Shown here piece by piece: positions 21,423 through 28,893 of a stretch of 33,396 nucleotides of DNA. The notes below the pieces were generated by a model that saw nothing but the letters and a program-made list of their open reading frames with translations, was not told where the DNA came from and searched no databases. The stretch covers positions 1 to 33,396 of IMG/VR virus record IMGVR_UViG_3300034167_000441. One strand, 5' to 3'. The DNA comes from a virus. The translations under genes and the position numbers were made by a program. The stretch's first letter is position 1. Every line of letters starts with the position of its first letter.

Positions 21423-21748
21423 CAGTCGTTGCCTATCGTGCGTAGTTCGGCGAGTGCGCGGACGATGGCCTTGCACGGCTCGCAGTCGCAGTTCTCGTGC
21501 CGGACGGCTTCGAGGGCTTCCTTCGCGGCGATCCACCGGGCGTCATCGAACCCCCGATCATACGACTCCGTTATGCCGTTCGCATGATCGTCGGTCGTGA
21601 AGTTGCTGCTCCGCTCGTCATCGCGCACGCTGGCGATGAGCCGGCACTGCCCGCACCTGTCGCCCGGCCAGATGCACCAGGTCTCGCGGGCGATCGGGCA
21701 CATCGGGTCGTGGGACGCGGGCACCGCTGCCGTCGGATCGCCGCTCAC
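21422..21748 (-). CDS. 108-residue Cys-rich protein, unknown
   Basis: The frame starts at a GTG overlapping the stop of the MerR-type gene (GTGA); Met16 is an alternative start. It has an N-terminal CIWPGDRCGQC cluster and a C-terminal CDCEPC cluster flanking a charged helix (DDARWIAAKEALEAVRHEN), so one or two zinc sites are likely. The family is not recognised. It is part of the run of small early genes downstream of WhiB. Confidence 0.6.
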   Translation of the reverse strand: MSGDPTAAVPASHDPMCPIARETWCIWPGDRCGQCRLIASVRDDERSSNFTTDDHANGITESYDRGFDDARWIAAKEALEAVRHENCDCEPCKAIVRALAELRTIGND

Positions 21749-22515
21749 GTCGCGGCCGCCATCGCCTGGATCTCCTTCAGGTCGTAACGCCCGTGGTCGC
21801 GGCGCACTCGGCCCGCGGCGGCCCAGCGGCGCAGCGTGCGGACGTCGACGCCGGCGCGCTGGGCAGCGGCCTCGCCGTCCATCCAGATCGCTCCCGTGAC
21901 CTCGCCCGCCACGATGACGAGCAGCCGGTCCACGCTCCACGTCGTCCCGCACGATCGGCACGTCACCTCGTCGTCCAAGTCCTGGCCGTTGATGACGAGC
22001 ATCCGGCCGCAGTCGCCGCCGTCCTCGGGCGCGGGACAGGCCACCCGGTAGCCGTGCGATGGGGCGGCGTTCGCGGCCCGCTGGGCTTGGAGGTAGCACT
22101 GGCGCACCTCGCCCGCGAGGTCGTCGACCGGGAGGAAGTCGACCGCAAGGCGCGGCAGCCAGGAGCGCAGGAAGCCGATGACGTCGACCAGGAGTGCGAG
22201 CGCGGGGTCGGCCTGCCCGCGGCTGGCGTCCAGCGATGCCGGACCCCACGGGCTGAGGCCGTAGGTCTCGCGGATGTCGCGACACCACAGCTCGAGCACA
22301 TCGAGGACGGTGTTGCCGGCCACGAAGTCCAGGGCGTCGAGCCTGACCCCGAGGCCGCGCTCGCCTGCCCGGCCGCTGCCGCCCCTGCCCGGCTCGAGCT
22401 CGTCCTCGGCGAGGTGGCGGAAGGCGAGGATGCCGGAGAGCTGCAGGTCGATGCGGCGCCGGCACGGGTCGCACGCGAGGTTCGTGCTGTCGCGAGAGCA
22501 GATGACGCACGTCAT
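21745..22515 (-). CDS. Zinc-ribbon and MerR-type HTH protein
   Basis: The 256-residue protein has an N-terminal zinc ribbon (CVICSRDSTNLACDPC, residues 3-18). A long helical middle (30-170) is followed by a second Cys pair region (VACPAPEDGGDC and VTCRSCGTTWS). The C-terminal winged helix DGEAAAQRAGVDVRTLRRWA is of the MerR/excisionase type. I recognise this layout from actinophage early genes annotated only as DNA-binding. It probably regulates phage or host transcription. It overlaps the WhiB gene stop by ATGA. Confidence 0.72.
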   Translation of the reverse strand: MTCVICSRDSTNLACDPCRRRIDLQLSGILAFRHLAEDELEPGRGGSGRAGERGLGVRLDALDFVAGNTVLDVLELWCRDIRETYGLSPWGPASLDASRGQADPALALLVDVIGFLRSWLPRLAVDFLPVDDLAGEVRQCYLQAQRAANAAPSHGYRVACPAPEDGGDCGRMLVINGQDLDDEVTCRSCGTTWSVDRLLVIVAGEVTGAIWMDGEAAAQRAGVDVRTLRRWAAAGRVRRDHGRYDLKEIQAMAAAT

Positions 22516-22775
22516 GGGTTCCTCCGTTGGTGGCGGCGCATGGATCGGATCTCGTCGGACGTGAGCCCGGCCCAGATGCCGAAGCCGAGGTTCGGCTCGG
22601 CGAGGGCGTGGGCGAGGCACTCGGGCTTGACAGGGCAGGCCTGGCAGATGGCGATCGCGACGCCCTCCTCGCCCCGGTACGGCTGAAGATTCGGGAACCA
22701 CAGGTCGGGGTCGACGCCCGGCGCGGCGCAGGCGGCGTCGGTCATCCACGGGTGCTTGGTGGGCGGTTGGAACAT
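22512..22775 (-). CDS. WhiB-family iron-sulfur regulator
   Basis: The 87-residue protein has the four WhiB cysteines, Cys16 (DAACA), Cys44, Cys47 and Cys53 (CQACPVKPEC), which hold a [4Fe-4S] cluster. The family's G-[IV]-W-x-G turn (GFGIWAGLTSDE, 64-75) and a basic C-terminal DNA-binding tail (RSMRRHQRRNP) follow. WhiB proteins bind the major sigma factor in actinobacteria. A phage copy can redirect host transcription; superinfection exclusion is known for a mycobacteriophage WhiB. TGATG and ATGA overlaps on its two sides put it in the early operon. Confidence 0.93.
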   Translation of the reverse strand: MFQPPTKHPWMTDAACAAPGVDPDLWFPNLQPYRGEEGVAIAICQACPVKPECLAHALAEPNLGFGIWAGLTSDEIRSMRRHQRRNP

Positions 22776-23173
22776 CAGAACGGCATCCCCTCGGTCGTTG
22801 CGGCGGCTGGTCGGGGCGTGATGGCCTGCCATTCGGCAGGGGTGGGCTCGCCGCAGCGGTGCGCGGCGTATGCGGGGCGCTGGCCCGCCCCGGCCGGGTA
22901 GGCGCGGATCCAGTGGCGGTCGCGGGGCACGAGCTGGCGGCCGGCGAACAGCGACAGCGTCGGGCGCCCGGCGAGGAGTGCCGCAAGCTCGCCGGCCGCG
23001 TGCAGCTGGCCGAGGTCAGCCCAGGCGTCGAGCCCGGTGCAGGCGATGCCCGCCAGGCATTGCGCGCGGCACGTCCGGCAGGTGCGGATCCCTGCGTTGC
23101 GGGTGAGCCCGGACTCGGACAGGACGCCCTTGTCGACGAGCATGGATCGCAGCCACAGCTCCTGCTCGTTCAC
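22775..23173 (-). CDS. 132-residue Cys-rich phage protein, unknown
   Basis: The protein starts at a GTG (MNEQELWLRSMLVDKGVLSE) and has a zinc-ribbon-like CRTCRAQCLAGIAC (about residues 32-45). A helical LDAWADLGQLHAAGELAALL region and an aromatic/basic end follow. It is a familiar but uncharacterised type in actinophage replication regions. It is the first gene after the iteron-like repeat cluster, so its promoter may lie within or beside those repeats. It overlaps whiB by TGATG. Confidence 0.65.
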   Translation of the reverse strand: MNEQELWLRSMLVDKGVLSESGLTRNAGIRTCRTCRAQCLAGIACTGLDAWADLGQLHAAGELAALLAGRPTLSLFAGRQLVPRDRHWIRAYPAGAGQRPAYAAHRCGEPTPAEWQAITPRPAAATTEGMPF

Positions 23174-23191
23174 CGGCTTGCCTGCCCCGAA

Positions 23192-23443
23192 TGACGCATG
23201 ACGCGTATGACACGTTTTTCCGCATATTCCCTTGTGCGCATATGTGGGGGTTTGTGGAGAAAACGTGTCATACGTGTCATACGTGTCATAGGCAATGACA
23301 CGTTTTCGCTATTCATGAGGGGAATGACACGTATGACACGTTTTCTTGGCATCGGTTCCAATGACACGTGATGACACGTGATGACACGTTTCGGGCCAGT
23401 TTCGGTCATTCCTCGTCATCCCCGCCCGAGATCAATGACACGT
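23192..23443. repeat. ori: Iteron-like cluster: 11 copies of TGACACGT, probable replication origin
   Basis: Exact copies of TGACACGT on the plus strand start at 23208, 23296, 23325, 23334, 23362, 23372, 23382 and 23436. The reverse form ACGTGTCA starts at 23263, 23272 and 23281. Degenerate copies (TGACGCAT, TGACGCGT) are at 23192 and 23199. Adjacent copies are spaced 9 or 10 bp. The cluster also holds AT-richer DNA (CGCATATT, 23221-23228). It fills the 232-base gap between the primase-helicase gene and the next gene and runs into the last codons of the primase. This is the pattern of a theta-type origin bound by its own initiator or primase-helicase; an operator array is the alternative. Confidence 0.7.
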
Positions 23444-25802
23444 TGGTCAGGAACCGATGACGCGTGTCGCGGGTCTTCCCGATCCCGAACTTGGCCGCAA
23501 GCTGCATCGTCATGGCCTTCGCGGAGACCGCGGTCTCGCCTTCCTGCTCGCACCAATGCTCGTATGAGCGGCGCACGAGCGACGAGTTCGTCTTGACGTG
23601 CTCGCCCCCGCCGACGATGCACATCTCGCCCACGAAGCGCGTGACGGTGTCGGTGCTTGCCTGGTACTCGCTGGTCGCGGCCTTGACTCCCGCCGGATCC
23701 TTCAGCCCTTGCGATGCGTAGTGCGATGCGCCGATGGCAAGCCAGGACATGATGGCGGGGCCGTGGTCGCGGATGAGGGTGTCCTGGTACTTCTCGATCT
23801 TCTTGTCGGGAGGGACTTCGCGCGTGAACGGCACCTCCCGGACGCGCCGCCAGAATCCGTGGCCGCCGGACCTGACCTCGGGTCGGTGGTTCGTCATCAG
23901 GAACAGGGTGTGGCTGGGCGCGAATCCGAACCAGTCCTGCCGCATGAAGCGGCCCTTGAGCCGGTCGCCGCCGGTGAGCTGCTTGACCTTGGCCTCGTCG
24001 AACTTCTGGTCCTCGTTGGTCTCCGAGGCGATGACGAACCGAGCGCCGGCCAGCTCGGCGATCTCGGCCGGATGCTGCGGCGGCCCCTGGACGAGGAAGC
24101 CCTGCGGGGCCTCGGTCGCGTAGTCGGCGAGCAGGCCAGCGATGGTCTCGAGGATGGTGGTCTTGCCGTTCGCGCCGAGCCCGAAGAAGAGCGGCAGGAT
24201 CGCCTCGCGCACCTCGCCGACGCACGTGTAGCCGAACAGCCGCTGGAGCCATCCGATCATCTCCTCGTCCTGCCCGAACGTATCGGCGAGGAATGCGAGC
24301 CAAGTGCCCTTGTCCGCCTCGGGGTCGGGAGTGCAGGCGGTCGACTTCGTGTGGAGGCTGCCCGGATTGCTGTCGCGCAGCTGGCCGCTGCGGAGCTCGA
24401 GGATTCCTCCCGGAGTGTTGAGCTCCCACGGCCTGGCATCGAGCTCGTGGATGCTCACGGCGACCCGGTAATCGGTCTCGCTGAGCGACAGGCACGCGGC
24501 AATGCCGCTGCTTGATAGCGAGCGCTTCTTGAAGGCGTCCCAGCCGTCCCCGCTCGGGTAGGAGCGCGCGACTGCCTTGGCGAGCTCTCGGACGATCCCG
24601 CCGCCGGGGGCCTGCCAGCACCAGATGGATCCGTTCCAGTGCAGCCAGCGACCGCGCTCGGCGCAGTACTTGATCTCGCGCCCGTATTCGGCGATCAGTG
24701 CCTGGCTGTGGCCGTCCTCGGTACGGGCGACAGTGCTCGTGGTCTCGGCGGTGAGCGTCGCGATGGCCGCGGTGGCGGGCGTGCCCGACGCGGCGGCACC
24801 GGGCGACGGGGCCGACGTGGTGGACTGCTGGGGCTGGCTCCCGTATCCGGCGGCGGCGAGCGCCTTGGCGGCCGCGCCGTAGTCGCCGCCGTGCTCGAGC
24901 AGCGCGTAGGCCGCGAACTTGGCGTATGGCTTCTCGGCCTCGAACTCGGTGGACGTGGAGAACACGAACAGTCGGTCGACCCCGTCGGCCGACTGCCCCG
25001 TGGTCGCGGAGATGCCGGGGCCTTCCTTGCCGGGCTTGCGCCAGCCGTAGCCGGAGCCCATGCGGGTCGCCCGATTCCATCCGGTGAGGATGTCCGACCA
25101 GTCGGCGCGCTCGTTGAAGTCGTCGCCGGGTCGCGTGCCGGCAACGGCCCCGGCGAGCATCCCGCCCACGGCCTGCACGGCCGCGGCCTCGCGCTCGGGC
25201 TCCTCGTCGAGCATCCGGATGAGCGCCCAGAGCAGGTCGCGCTCGTCGAGGTTGATGGTCGCGACCTGCTCGACTGATCCGCTGATGAGCGACCAGGGCG
25301 ACCCGGTCGGGTGGGTGCGCCCGGCGCTGGGAGCGACGACGACGAAGCCGCCCTCGCCGCGCGTCTCGGCCAGCACCTGGCGGTCGGCGGTGCGGGCGAG
25401 CTTCGTGTTCTTGCGGACGCCGCCGCCCTCGACCCGGTAGAGGATGTGGATGCCTCCGGACGGGGTCTGCTCGCAGTATCCGTCGATTACCCTGTCGAGC
25501 AGGGCGATGGCGTCGTGGTCGAGGGCGTGCTGCTTGAGCCGGGCCAGTGCCCCGGCGAGGATGGCGCGCCCCTCGAGCTCGACCATCTCGAGGTGGCCGC
25601 TGACGGTGCCGGTGAGGACGCCGATGCCGTCGGTCGCGCCGGGGGCGAACCATGCGACGAGGTCGCCGATGGTCGGCATGTTCTCCTGGTACTGCTTCCA
25701 CGAGGCGAGGCCGGGTGCCTTGCTGCCGTCCGTGCGGACGGGCAGCGGGACGACCCCGGCCGCCTGCCACCGGATGGCCTGCTCGAGGAGGTGCTGCGTC
25801 AT
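23406..25802 (-). CDS. Primase-helicase (Prim-Pol/D5-type SF3 helicase)
   Basis: The 798-residue replication protein has three parts. A Prim-Pol-like N-terminal domain covers residues 1-200: ILTGTVSGHLEMVELEG-type strand at about 61-78, QTPSGGIHILYR at 112-123, GGFVVVAPS at 151-159. A linker rich in Ala/Pro/Ser (325-365) follows. The C-terminal D5_N plus superfamily 3 helicase has Walker A GLGANGKTT (541-549), Walker B-like ARFVIASETNEDQ and sensor-like HTLFLMTNHRPEV. The expected Asp pair of the primase site is replaced by E-x-E (Glu75, Glu77). It would open the origin and prime synthesis. Iteron repeats begin inside its 3-prime end. Confidence 0.92.
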   Translation of the reverse strand: MTQHLLEQAIRWQAAGVVPLPVRTDGSKAPGLASWKQYQENMPTIGDLVAWFAPGATDGIGVLTGTVSGHLEMVELEGRAILAGALARLKQHALDHDAIALLDRVIDGYCEQTPSGGIHILYRVEGGGVRKNTKLARTADRQVLAETRGEGGFVVVAPSAGRTHPTGSPWSLISGSVEQVATINLDERDLLWALIRMLDEEPEREAAAVQAVGGMLAGAVAGTRPGDDFNERADWSDILTGWNRATRMGSGYGWRKPGKEGPGISATTGQSADGVDRLFVFSTSTEFEAEKPYAKFAAYALLEHGGDYGAAAKALAAAGYGSQPQQSTTSAPSPGAAASGTPATAAIATLTAETTSTVARTEDGHSQALIAEYGREIKYCAERGRWLHWNGSIWCWQAPGGGIVRELAKAVARSYPSGDGWDAFKKRSLSSSGIAACLSLSETDYRVAVSIHELDARPWELNTPGGILELRSGQLRDSNPGSLHTKSTACTPDPEADKGTWLAFLADTFGQDEEMIGWLQRLFGYTCVGEVREAILPLFFGLGANGKTTILETIAGLLADYATEAPQGFLVQGPPQHPAEIAELAGARFVIASETNEDQKFDEAKVKQLTGGDRLKGRFMRQDWFGFAPSHTLFLMTNHRPEVRSGGHGFWRRVREVPFTREVPPDKKIEKYQDTLIRDHGPAIMSWLAIGASHYASQGLKDPAGVKAATSEYQASTDTVTRFVGEMCIVGGGEHVKTNSSLVRRSYEHWCEQEGETAVSAKAMTMQLAAKFGIGKTRDTRHRFLTNVSLISGGDDEE

Positions 25803-25840
25803 GTTCCTGCTTCCGTTGCCGTTCGTTGACTTGGTGGTGC

Positions 25841-25914
25841 AGTGGGCGGCCGGGCTTCCCTCGGCGGATGCCGCGGGTCGCGCTATCCATGACGACCCCT
25901 CCCGGCCGCCCACT
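25841..25914. repeat. Inverted repeat between primase-helicase and upstream gene
   Basis: A perfect 14-bp inverted repeat (AGTGGGCGGCCGGG at 25841-25854 and its complement at 25901-25914) flanks 46 bases in the 122-base gap before the primase-helicase gene. In RNA it would form a stable stem-loop about 38 bases before the ATG. It may attenuate transcription or control translation; there is no T tract. Confidence 0.5.
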
Positions 25915-25924
25915 GGTCGGGGGC

Positions 25925-26512
25925 CTAGAAGGGCGGGATGTTCGCGAGCGCCGCGACGACGGTCTCCGGCAGCCCGGACGCCTTCGCGACGTCGGCGGTG
26001 CTCATGCCCGCAGCGAGGAGCTGCTTGGCGGTCTCGACCGGGTTGGCCGCTGCCGGTGCCGCTTGCTGCGGGGCCGGATCGGGCGCGACATCGAGCAGCC
26101 CGGCGACCGGGGTCGGCCCGGCGGCGAGCACGTACTCGAACATGCGGGGCGCCTTGGCGTTGCCGACGCCGCTGACGTGCGTCGCGGTGAACGACTGGCC
26201 GACCTGCGGCTCGGGCACGCCTGCGGCCTTGCACGCCGCGATGAGAGCTTTCTTCTGGCCGGACCACAGGTTGATGGCGAGCAGCCTGGTGCCGTCGTCC
26301 TCGTCCCGGCCCGCGTCCCGGTAGTCGGTGGACAGGGTCAGGAGGCACTGCATCTGCGGGCTGCCGTCGTCCCAGAACGCGAGGTCGGGCGAGTCGAACT
26401 TGTGTGCTTGGCGTGCTTCGACCGCGGCGATGATGCCGGTGTAGGTGGTGCCGACGTTCTCCCATTTCAGGAAGGCTCCGCCGCTGGTCATGAGTCCGTC
26501 GAGGACGCCCAT
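25925..26512 (-). CDS. Possible single-stranded DNA-binding protein
   Basis: The 195-residue protein has a beta-rich N-terminal region (about residues 10-130: FLKWENVGTTYTGIIAAVEA, MQCLLTLSTDYRD, LLAINLWSGQ, FTATHVSG). It could form an OB fold. An Ala/Pro linker follows, and the C-terminal segment TAKQLLAAGMSTADVAKASG looks like a small helix-turn-helix or UBA-like module. I place it by context: upstream of it are a Cas4/RecB-like nuclease and a resolvase, downstream the primase-helicase. An SSB-like role is inferred; no signature proves it. The start lies one base after the nuclease stop. Confidence 0.55.
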   Translation of the reverse strand: MGVLDGLMTSGGAFLKWENVGTTYTGIIAAVEARQAHKFDSPDLAFWDDGSPQMQCLLTLSTDYRDAGRDEDDGTRLLAINLWSGQKKALIAACKAAGVPEPQVGQSFTATHVSGVGNAKAPRMFEYVLAAGPTPVAGLLDVAPDPAPQQAAPAAANPVETAKQLLAAGMSTADVAKASGLPETVVAALANIPPF

Positions 26513-26513
26513 G

Positions 26514-27392
26514 TCATGCTCCTATCAGTTGTGTGAGTGTTCGGTCTTCCTGCTGTGGCAGTGCATGTCCCGCGCAGGATCGGGAGTCGTTGGCCGCTCG
26601 CGCGGAGTAGTACGGGCACCAGCGGCAGTAGGCGTCGCCAGTCGCGAGGAGCGGCAGCGCCATCTCGGGTCCGAGGCCGTCGATGGCGTTCTGGATGCCG
26701 GTGACGCGGGCGATGGCGCGCGCGGCGACGTCCGGGTCGTAGGGCTGGTGCCAGACGTGACGGTCCGTGAACTCCCCGTCGCGGGTGAAGAAGATGACGC
26801 CGACGCTGCGCACCTCGTAGCCCTTCCGAGCCCAGCCGTGTCCGTAGAGCTGCGCCTGGACCTCGTACTGGCTGCCGACGCCGCTGGGTCGGTACGTCTC
26901 CCGGATCTTGTTGCGGGTCGTCACCTTCCAGTCCCAGACGGCGCCGTTGTGCGCGTCGAACAGGTCGCAGCTGCCGTCGATGTCGACCCCGTCGAGGGTC
27001 AGGCCGGGGCTCACCTTCTCCTCCACGTGCCACCGCTGCCCGTTCCACGCGGGATCGGCAAGGGCGTCGGCCTCGCTGCGGGCGATGATGTTCGCGAACT
27101 GCTCGTGGATCGACGTGCCGATGTACGCCTTCCAGTTGACGTCGCCGACGCGGTTCACCTCGGGCGTCCCGGCGAGCTTGTAGCCGATGCGCCGATCGCA
27201 CGGGACGCCGATCTCGCTCGGCCCGATTCGGCGCTGGAGGCTGCGGGGCTGGTGGGCGATGGCCTGCTCGATGATCCCGAACAGCTCGGACGCGAGAACG
27301 TCGGGGTCGACCTCGCAGGTCGGGTGGACGCGGGAGGCGCTCGCGGTGATCATCGGCCCCTGGCACGCCAGGCAGGTCGCGTCGGGCTTCAC
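26514..27392 (-). CDS. Cas4/RecB-like PD-(D/E)xK exonuclease with predicted Fe-S cluster
   Basis: The 292-residue nuclease starts at GTG in a GTGA overlap. Cas4 landmarks are in order: Cys65 (IGVPCDRR), His96 (GTSIHEQF), Asp143 (IDGSCDLFD), the D-x-K motif VWDWKV (Asp154, Lys156), the QAQLYGHGW helix (Gln179), then Cys256 and Cys259 (CRWCPYY) and Cys273. The four cysteines would bind a [4Fe-4S] cluster. An extra N-terminal Cys pair (Cys7, Cys10) is present. It likely resects DNA ends during replication and recombination. There are no CRISPR genes here, so no adaptation role is implied. Confidence 0.88.
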   Translation of the reverse strand: MKPDATCLACQGPMITASASRVHPTCEVDPDVLASELFGIIEQAIAHQPRSLQRRIGPSEIGVPCDRRIGYKLAGTPEVNRVGDVNWKAYIGTSIHEQFANIIARSEADALADPAWNGQRWHVEEKVSPGLTLDGVDIDGSCDLFDAHNGAVWDWKVTTRNKIRETYRPSGVGSQYEVQAQLYGHGWARKGYEVRSVGVIFFTRDGEFTDRHVWHQPYDPDVAARAIARVTGIQNAIDGLGPEMALPLLATGDAYCRWCPYYSARAANDSRSCAGHALPQQEDRTLTQLIGA

Positions 27393-27748
27393 AGGACGAC
27401 CACGCTGGGCTTGTTCGCCGAGCAGCACTGGTCGTACAGCGCGGGGGCGAGGATCGCCTTGGCACGCTTGCCGTCGGCCTGCACGGTGGAGATTCGTGCG
27501 AGCAGTTCCTTTGGCAGGTTGGCTGCCGCGAGGTCGGCGTCGAAGCGCTGGGCGCCGGCGCGCACGGCGACGATCTCCTCGCCGTCCGGGGTGACGCCGC
27601 GCTCGCCGACGGCCAGGTGCTTCTCGATGATGCGCTTGCACTCGGCCTCGCGGCTCGCGAGGTCCTTCTTCTCCTGGGCGATGGCGCGCAGCTCGTTGGC
27701 GGCGTCCAGGTACTCGCCGTCGAGCAGCACGTGCAGGGTGTCGGTCAT
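27389..27748 (-). CDS. Coiled-coil phage protein, unknown (recombination module)
   Basis: The 119-residue product has an N-terminal MTDTLHVLLDGEYLDAANEL, a coiled-coil helix (RAIAQEKKDLASREAECKRI, about 21-42), then a short beta segment (GVTPDGEEIVAVRAGAQRFD) and a helical end with YDQCCS. The pattern (helix hairpin, then beta) is seen in uncharacterised actinophage proteins next to Cas4-like nucleases. The ATG has a GGAGGA site and overlaps the resolvase stop. It might be a partner of the nuclease; this is inference from coupling. Confidence 0.65.
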   Translation of the reverse strand: MTDTLHVLLDGEYLDAANELRAIAQEKKDLASREAECKRIIEKHLAVGERGVTPDGEEIVAVRAGAQRFDADLAAANLPKELLARISTVQADGKRAKAILAPALYDQCCSANKPSVVVL

Positions 27749-28122
27749 TCGCTTCCTCCGTTGTCGGTTTCTTCGGTGAGCGGGTCGCCGTAGCCGGCGG
27801 CCCGGAGCAATTCGGTGAACGTGTCGAGCCGGATGACGACGGGCCACGCGCCGATGACGGCAGGCCCCTGGCCGTCCATGCGCAGCAGCGCGAAGGCGAG
27901 GTCGCCGCGCGCTGCCCGGTCCTCCTGCTGGCGCATCGCGGCGAGCGGGGAGAAGCCGGTGCGCGCCTTGACCTCGATGTCGATGCCGGGCATCCCGGTG
28001 ACGTCGCTGCCGGAGCGGCCGGCTCCGGTCGACTCCGCATACGGCCAGCCGTTGCGCTGGAACCATTCGGCCGCGATGCGCTGACTGGCGTAGCCCCTTG
28101 CCTTTCGGTGCTGACTAGGCAT
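27745..28122 (-). CDS. Hjc-like Holliday junction resolvase
   Basis: The 125-residue protein has the PD-(D/E)xK layout of archaeal-type resolvases: basic start HRKARGYASQRIAAEWFQRN, glycine-rich STGAGRSGSDVTGMPGIDIE and catalytic Asp40, Glu50 and Lys52 (IEVKART). It would resolve branched DNA in replication and before packaging. The gene is coupled to the following coiled-coil protein by ATGA and overlaps the HNH gene end by eight bases. VRR-type nucleases are the alternative family. Confidence 0.75.
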   Translation of the reverse strand: MPSQHRKARGYASQRIAAEWFQRNGWPYAESTGAGRSGSDVTGMPGIDIEVKARTGFSPLAAMRQQEDRAARGDLAFALLRMDGQGPAVIGAWPVVIRLDTFTELLRAAGYGDPLTEETDNGGSE

Positions 28123-28585
28123 ATAGGCCGCTTCCGATTAGGTAGGTGATGGCTTGGCGCGTGACTCCGTAGTGAGCGGCGACAGCGTCCTTCCGCTCGC
28201 CTGCCGCAACGCGCCGAACTGCATCGCTCCTTTGCTCGCGTGACAATTTGCCGTTGTGCGGATCAAGTCCGCGGCCCCTTCCCTTGGTCCACATGTCGCG
28301 GTTGTTGTCTCCGACTGAGCCAGCAAAAAGGTGATCGGGCCTGACGCAGTTGCGGACATCGCACTTGTGACAGATGACCTGGCCAACCAATATCGGGCCT
28401 ACGTTGATTTCGTAGGAGAGACGGTGCGCATAGATACGCTTCCCGTCTCGCGTAAGGGTGCCGTAGCCATTTAGCAGAGTCGCCCCTGTCCAAATCCAGC
28501 AAGTTTCCGACTTACTGACGTTGCGCCACAGGCGTTTTTCGGCAGACCATGTCGCCAATCCCCGCGGCCTCAATTGAGTCGTCAC
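28115..28585 (-). CDS. HNH homing-type endonuclease with C-terminal HTH
   Basis: The 156-residue protein shows the HNH_3 pattern: CWIWTGATLLNGYG (29-42), YAHRLSYE (52-59), then ICHKCDVRNCVRPDHLFAGS with Cys72, His73, Cys75, Cys80 and His85, and VGDNNRDMW (91-99). The C-terminus has a DNA-binding helix-turn-helix (AAHYGVTRQAITYLIGSG). This is typical of free-standing homing endonucleases in phages. Its base composition is visibly less GC-rich than its neighbours, pointing to recent transfer, yet it keeps an eight-base overlap with one gene and an ATGA overlap with the other. A role for the phage itself is not evident. Confidence 0.85.
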   Translation of the reverse strand: MTTQLRPRGLATWSAEKRLWRNVSKSETCWIWTGATLLNGYGTLTRDGKRIYAHRLSYEINVGPILVGQVICHKCDVRNCVRPDHLFAGSVGDNNRDMWTKGRGRGLDPHNGKLSREQRSDAVRRVAAGERKDAVAAHYGVTRQAITYLIGSGLYA

Positions 28586-28893
28586 GTCGCCACCTTCTTC
28601 GCAGCCTTCTTCTTCTCCCGGCGCACGATGCCGCGCAGGTTGTGGCAGGCGCGGCAGGACCGCGTGACTGATTGCTTGTCTCCGGCACGCACGTCGATGC
28701 GCGTGTTCTCCGGCGTCATCTCATGCCCCTTTGGGCAGTGCGTCCGGGTCTGGACGTAGGGGCGCTCGAGCAGCGCCTGCGCGGCCTGCTCAGCCTCGAT
28801 CGCCCGCAGCAGCGAGATGCAGTCCGTGCAGTCGAGCTCGGTCATGAGGGCCTCGCACGCGGGGCAGCGATCCTCGGGGATGACGATCGTCAT
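28582..28893 (-). CDS. 103-residue protein with two zinc-ribbon elements
   Basis: The N-terminal half has CPACEALMTELDCTDC (residues 9-24), a C-x2-C plus C-x2-C pair. The C-terminal half has HCPKGHEMTPENTRI and SCRACHN, an HxCPxGH...C-x2-C arrangement known from small HNH-associated or DNA-binding zinc proteins. It ends in a Lys-rich tail (RREKKKAAKK), favouring nucleic-acid binding. The ATG overlaps the previous gene by one base; the TGA overlaps the HNH start by ATGA. Confidence 0.65.
   Translation of the reverse strand: MTIVIPEDRCPACEALMTELDCTDCISLLRAIEAEQAAQALLERPYVQTRTHCPKGHEMTPENTRIDVRAGDKQSVTRSCRACHNLRGIVRREKKKAAKKVAT

Noticed and set aside
23170-23409. Minus-strand frame of 79 codons rich in KRVIRV and MTRMTRMTR
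   Set aside because: Its repeats are just the translation of the TGACACGT iterons; composition is unlike neighbouring genes.
23192-23443. CRISPR array
   Set aside because: Repeats are 8 bp, in both orientations and with 1-2 base or irregular gaps; there are no spacers and no cas genes apart from a lone Cas4-like phage nuclease.
26514-28040. One 508-codon fused frame covering the resolvase, coiled-coil and nuclease region
   Set aside because: The upstream part is a shadow of the genes at 27389-28122; the nuclease domain begins only at the GTG at 27392, which has a GTGA overlap.
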